A stretch of DNA of 8,559 bases from Helicobacteraceae bacterium (GTDB lineage: Bacteria; Campylobacterota; Campylobacteria; Campylobacterales; Sulfurimonadaceae). Made by a program: the position numbers and the translations under genes. The stretch is from positions 1 through 8,559 of the forward strand of contig DAOWOG010000034.1 in the NCBI GenBank assembly GCA_030642185.1, written 5' to 3'. Below, piece after piece: positions 5,908-8,559 of the stretch (position 1 is the first letter of the stretch; each line of letters begins with the position of its first letter). A model generated the notes under the pieces. That model was not told the DNA's origin. It saw nothing but the letters and a program-made list of their open reading frames with translations, and did not search any database.

Positions 5908-6656
5908 TTTTTGCCCTTGAGACGGCGTTTGAAGGTTTTGATCTTCTTGTTCTGTCGGTCGTAAAAGACCATTGACTCAGCAGTTTTTTCAGGATCGAGT
6001 CCGGCTTTGTCCGCATAGGCATTGGCGATCAGCGTCAAATCTTTTTCATCGGCCCAGAGTTTTGAGAGATTTCTCATCTTCTCCTCGTCGCTTAATGCGC
6101 CAAAACGCATACGGTTTATGTCAACCAGATCAAAGCGGTAGCGGCCATTGGACAGCTTTGTGATCAAAATATTGCCCGGTGAATAATCACGATGCAGGAT
6201 TCCCTTTTGATGGACTTCTTGTGTAAACTCACCAAACTGTTGAAATATCTGATCATGATCGGGCCACGCCGGATCAAGCAGCGGTTCACGGATCGTAAAG
6301 TCATAATGTGTACGCAAAGCAAGAAAAAAACTCTCTTTAAGCAGGCCATTTTCGTGAAACTCTATATAGCCGATCGGTTCAGGTGTCGTAATGCCGAGTC
6401 CTTGCAGTTTCAGAGCATGGTCATAGGATTTTTTGGCTTTTGAATCACGCAGGTAGGCATAAACAACCTGATTGAGAGGGTTGGGGATACGGAAGGATTT
6501 AACAACAATTTCCAACTCGTCAACATGAATGACTTTGAGTTGGTTGCGTGCATCATGGATCAGTTCAGAGGGTTTTGAAAAATGCTCTTTGATACGGAGC
6601 AAAAAAGGTTCAAGATGCTTGTAGCGCTCATGGAGAATATATTTTGTTGACGTCAT
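5904..6656 (-). CDS. LPS core sugar kinase, WaaP / Kdo-kinase-like
   Basis: The 250-aa length and the motif set fit the small eukaryotic-like kinases of LPS core (WaaP, KdkA, InaA group), which phosphorylate heptose or Kdo with ATP on the cytoplasmic side. Visible elements: VVKSF with the ATP-contacting Lys 53, HRDYSPGNIL (155-164) with catalytic D157 and N162, and VDIN (178-181) with the metal-binding D179 in place of the DFG Asp. The C-terminus is very basic (KKIKTFKRRLKGKK), suiting binding to acidic lipid. It is the first gene of a two-gene minus-strand operon with the GT2 transferase. No Shine-Dalgarno precedes the ATG, and a TATGAT box lies 6 bases upstream, suggesting a leaderless message. 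All catalytic residues are present, so it is probably active; whether heptose or Kdo is the target cannot be read from the sequence. Confidence 0.83.
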   Translation of the reverse strand: MTSTKYILHERYKHLEPFLLRIKEHFSKPSELIHDARNQLKVIHVDELEIVVKSFRIPNPLNQVVYAYLRDSKAKKSYDHALKLQGLGITTPEPIGYIEFHENGLLKESFFLALRTHYDFTIREPLLDPAWPDHDQIFQQFGEFTQEVHQKGILHRDYSPGNILITKLSNGRYRFDLVDINRMRFGALSDEEKMRNLSKLWADEKDLTLIANAYADKAGLDPEKTAESMVFYDRQNKKIKTFKRRLKGKK

Positions 6657-6662
6657 AGCCGT

Positions 6663-6668
6663 ATCATA
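6663..6668 (-). promoter_or_regulatory. Candidate -10 box of the kinase-GT2 operon
   Basis: TATGAT on the minus strand, ending 6 bases before the ATG at 6656. No convincing -35. It shares the 37-base divergent gap with the promoter of the plus-strand GT4 genes. Confidence 0.35.
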
Positions 6669-6680
6669 CAGAGTTTTCGA

Positions 6681-6686
6681 TAAAAT
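6681..6686 (+). promoter_or_regulatory. Candidate -10 box of the GT4 gene pair
   Basis: TAAAAT ending 7 bases before the ATG at 6694, with no Shine-Dalgarno in between and no clear -35. The distance again predicts a leaderless transcript. Confidence 0.35.
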
Positions 6687-6693
6687 TATTGTT

Positions 6694-7800
6694 ATGAAAA
6701 AGAAGCTACTTGAACTCTGTTTATCCCCGGATCTTGGCGGTCTTGAACTCTATATGGTGCGTGCCGCCAAAGCGCTTGTTGACGATTTTGATGTGATCAG
6801 TGTGATCAATACGGATGGAAAACTTCAGCAGTATTATGAGAATACGGACCATCGTTATGAAGAGGTAGCGAAAAAAAGCAATCTCTTCATGTTTGGCGCA
6901 GCCAAAAAGATTGCAAAGATCATTGATGATAATGCCATCGATATCGTGCATCTGCACTGGACGAAAGATATTCCCGTTACAGTGATGGCAAAATTGCTCT
7001 CTAAAAAGAGACCAAAACTGGCACAGACGCGCAACATGACAATGACTCGTTTCAAAGATGATTTCTATCACCGCTTTTTGTACCGAAATATTGACCTGAT
7101 GCTGCCGGTTACCCATCAGGTCGCCGATCAGATTGCGCGTTTTATCCCTGAAACGATACGTCCGAAAGTCGAAGTACTTTACATGGGATCGGATAAACCT
7201 GAAATATTAAATAGCGAAGCGATGCAGGCCTATAAAGATGAGTTGGATATTGAAACAGACGAATTCGTCATAGGGATGGTCGGACGGATAGAAGAGGCTA
7301 AGGGCCAATACCTTCTGATCGAAGCGGCGGAAGAATTAAAAGCAGAAGGTGCAGCAGTCAAAGTGATGATCGTTGGGCATGCGATGGAAGCGTCATATCA
7401 GGAACATCTACAGAAGATGATTGTTGATAAAGGACTTGAAGATGAGATCGTCTTTTTGGGATTTACCAAAAATCCGCATCGTTTTATGCAAGCCTGTGAC
7501 GCCGTTGTCCTTGCAACGCCGTGTGAGACGTTCGGACTGGTGGTGATCGAGGCGATGCAGGTCGGTACGGCGGTTGTCGCTACCAATCAATGCGGTCCTT
7601 TAGAGATCATCGAAGATAAAAGATCGGGACTGCTGTTTGAAAATGCAAGCAGCAGGGATCTTGCCGACAAAATCAAGATGCTTTATGATGACCGAAATTT
7701 CTGTAGAACACTTGCTGAGAATGGCAAGGTAAGTGCATTGGAGCGTTTTTCCAACGAACAGCAGTTTCAAAAACTCTCGAAAATATTGCAAAACCTCTAA
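6694..7800 (+). CDS. GT4 family glycosyltransferase
   Basis: The 368-aa protein has the GT-B two-domain layout. The N-terminal domain starts with KLLELCLSPDLGGLELYMVR, whose GGLE loop contacts the acceptor, and includes DIVHLHW (83-89). The C-terminal domain holds VGRIEEAKGQ (196-205, with R198 and K203 of the phosphate-binding pair), VFLGF (253-257) and CETFGLVVIEAM (277-288), in which E278 and E286 form the E-x7-E donor-binding motif, then GPLEII (301-306). It should be an active retaining transferase acting on a surface glycan at the inner membrane. The gene is divergent from the kinase and is followed after 10 bases by a second GT4 gene, so the two form an operon. The sugar is not predictable. 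Confidence 0.86.
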   Translation: MKKKLLELCLSPDLGGLELYMVRAAKALVDDFDVISVINTDGKLQQYYENTDHRYEEVAKKSNLFMFGAAKKIAKIIDDNAIDIVHLHWTKDIPVTVMAKLLSKKRPKLAQTRNMTMTRFKDDFYHRFLYRNIDLMLPVTHQVADQIARFIPETIRPKVEVLYMGSDKPEILNSEAMQAYKDELDIETDEFVIGMVGRIEEAKGQYLLIEAAEELKAEGAAVKVMIVGHAMEASYQEHLQKMIVDKGLEDEIVFLGFTKNPHRFMQACDAVVLATPCETFGLVVIEAMQVGTAVVATNQCGPLEIIEDKRSGLLFENASSRDLADKIKMLYDDRNFCRTLAENGKVSALERFSNEQQFQKLSKILQNL

Positions 7801-7810
7801 GGAGAAAACG

Positions 7811-8559
7811 ATGCAGCAAAAGCGTGTAGCGGTGATCTGCCTTTCCAAAAATAATGGCGGAATGGAGCTGGCTGCAGTCAAGATTGCGTCGCTGCTTCAT
7901 CCGCAGTGTCATGTCAGAGTAATCGCTCGGCATAACAGCTTTATCTCCGAAAAAGCGCGCAGCAGTGACCTGTCGGTAGAAGAGGTCGAATTCAGTTCAA
8001 ATTTGAGCTTTTCGCTTATAACTCAGGTCAGAAAGATCATGAAAAGAGAAGTGATCAATAATGTTATTTTCCTAGGCGCTTCAGAATTGAAATCCCTCTA
8101 TTTTGCATTTTTGGGATTGGATGTCAACCTGATAATCCGTCAGGGCACGTATAAAAAGAGTTCCAAAAAAGATCTTTTTCATAAACTGATTTACTCCAAG
8201 GTAACCTATTTTATTGCGAACTCCGCCTATATTATGGAGTCTGTCAAAAATGTTATCCCCCTGCCAAAAGAGACAAAGCTGAAGATTATCTATGCATCGT
8301 TTGATCATGAGGATGTTGTCCGCATTCCGAAGACGAATGAGGGCATCAGAATTATCCATACTGGCAGGATCACACCGGGAAAAGGACAGCTGGATGCTGT
8401 AAAAGCATGTGAAGCGTTATATAAGGCAGATAAAAATTTCAGATGTGATTTTTACGGTGATGTTGAGGATCAGGCCTACTATCAGGAGATAGAAGCATTT
8501 TTGGCGGCTTCAGAAGCGAAAGAAAATATTGTCTTTCATGGTTTTACGCACCATGTCAA
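7811..8559 (+). CDS. Second GT4 family glycosyltransferase, 3' end outside window
   Basis: From the ATG at 7811 the frame stays open for 249 codons to the window edge. It begins MQQKRVAVICLSKNNGGMEL, with a GGME acceptor loop like the GGLE of the preceding enzyme, and contains LIIRQGTYKKSS (107-118), YFIANSAYIMESV (133-145), HTGRITPGKGQLDAVKA (183-199) with the R and K of the donor phosphate site, and NIVFHGF (239-245). This is a typical GT4 order, and the missing end should hold the E-x7-E motif. A GGAG Shine-Dalgarno (7801-7804) directly follows the stop of the first GT4 gene, 6 bases before the ATG. The N-terminal domain is compact. It probably adds the next sugar in the same glycan. Confidence 0.8.
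   Translation, partial: MQQKRVAVICLSKNNGGMELAAVKIASLLHPQCHVRVIARHNSFISEKARSSDLSVEEVEFSSNLSFSLITQVRKIMKREVINNVIFLGASELKSLYFAFLGLDVNLIIRQGTYKKSSKKDLFHKLIYSKVTYFIANSAYIMESVKNVIPLPKETKLKIIYASFDHEDVVRIPKTNEGIRIIHTGRITPGKGQLDAVKACEALYKADKNFRCDFYGDVEDQAYYQEIEAFLAASEAKENIVFHGFTHHV

Noticed and set aside
6721..7116. 131-codon minus-strand open frame
   Set aside because: It is antisense to the well-supported GT4 gene and has no recognisable content.

Overview
The window looks like part of a cell-surface polysaccharide / lipopolysaccharide (LPS) core locus from a free-living Campylobacterota (Epsilonproteobacteria), perhaps Sulfurimonas-, Sulfuricurvum- or Sulfurovum-like. This rests on the character of the proteins (a GT9 heptosyltransferase, a WaaP/Kdo-type kinase, a WaaE-type GT2, an LTA-synthase-like sulfatase), the moderate G+C, and promoters reduced to a TATAAT-like box very close to the start codon. 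The genus is an inference.

Layout. (1) Bases 1-2583, minus strand: a tightly packed run read right to left. It starts with a fused antitoxin/toxin-remnant gene (2583-1969), overlaps by 4 bases a membrane-anchored TIM-barrel glycosidase-like protein (1972-719), and 1 base later continues into the membrane half of an LTA-synthase-family protein (717-1, cut by the window edge). (2) Bases 2584-2921: no intact gene. It holds a promoter for the minus-strand run and a decayed composite of two sugar genes on the plus strand, a heptosyltransferase fragment joined to two pieces of a UDP-glucose dehydrogenase. (3) Bases 2922-4232, plus strand: two tiny overlapping membrane-protein genes (78 and 28 aa), then an intact GT9 heptosyltransferase whose N-terminal region resembles the upstream fragment. 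(4) Bases 4246-6656, minus strand: an LPS-core-type kinase and a GT2 glycosyltransferase with a 4-base ATGA overlap, then an AT-rich GT32 (DXD) glycosyltransferase that has its own promoter. (5) Bases 6694-8559, plus strand: two successive GT4 glycosyltransferases, the second cut by the window edge.

How they fit together. The GT9, GT2, GT32 and two GT4 enzymes plus the kinase are what is expected for building and phosphorylating an LPS core or short surface glycan on the cytoplasmic face of the inner membrane. The LTA-synthase-like protein and the glycosidase-like protein would act outside the inner membrane. The stretch from about 1969 to 3240 is accessory debris: a collapsed toxin-antitoxin pair, relics of replaced sugar genes and a mini-operon of unknown small membrane proteins. 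It is the most unusual part of the window. I saw no tRNA, rRNA, CRISPR array or insertion sequence.
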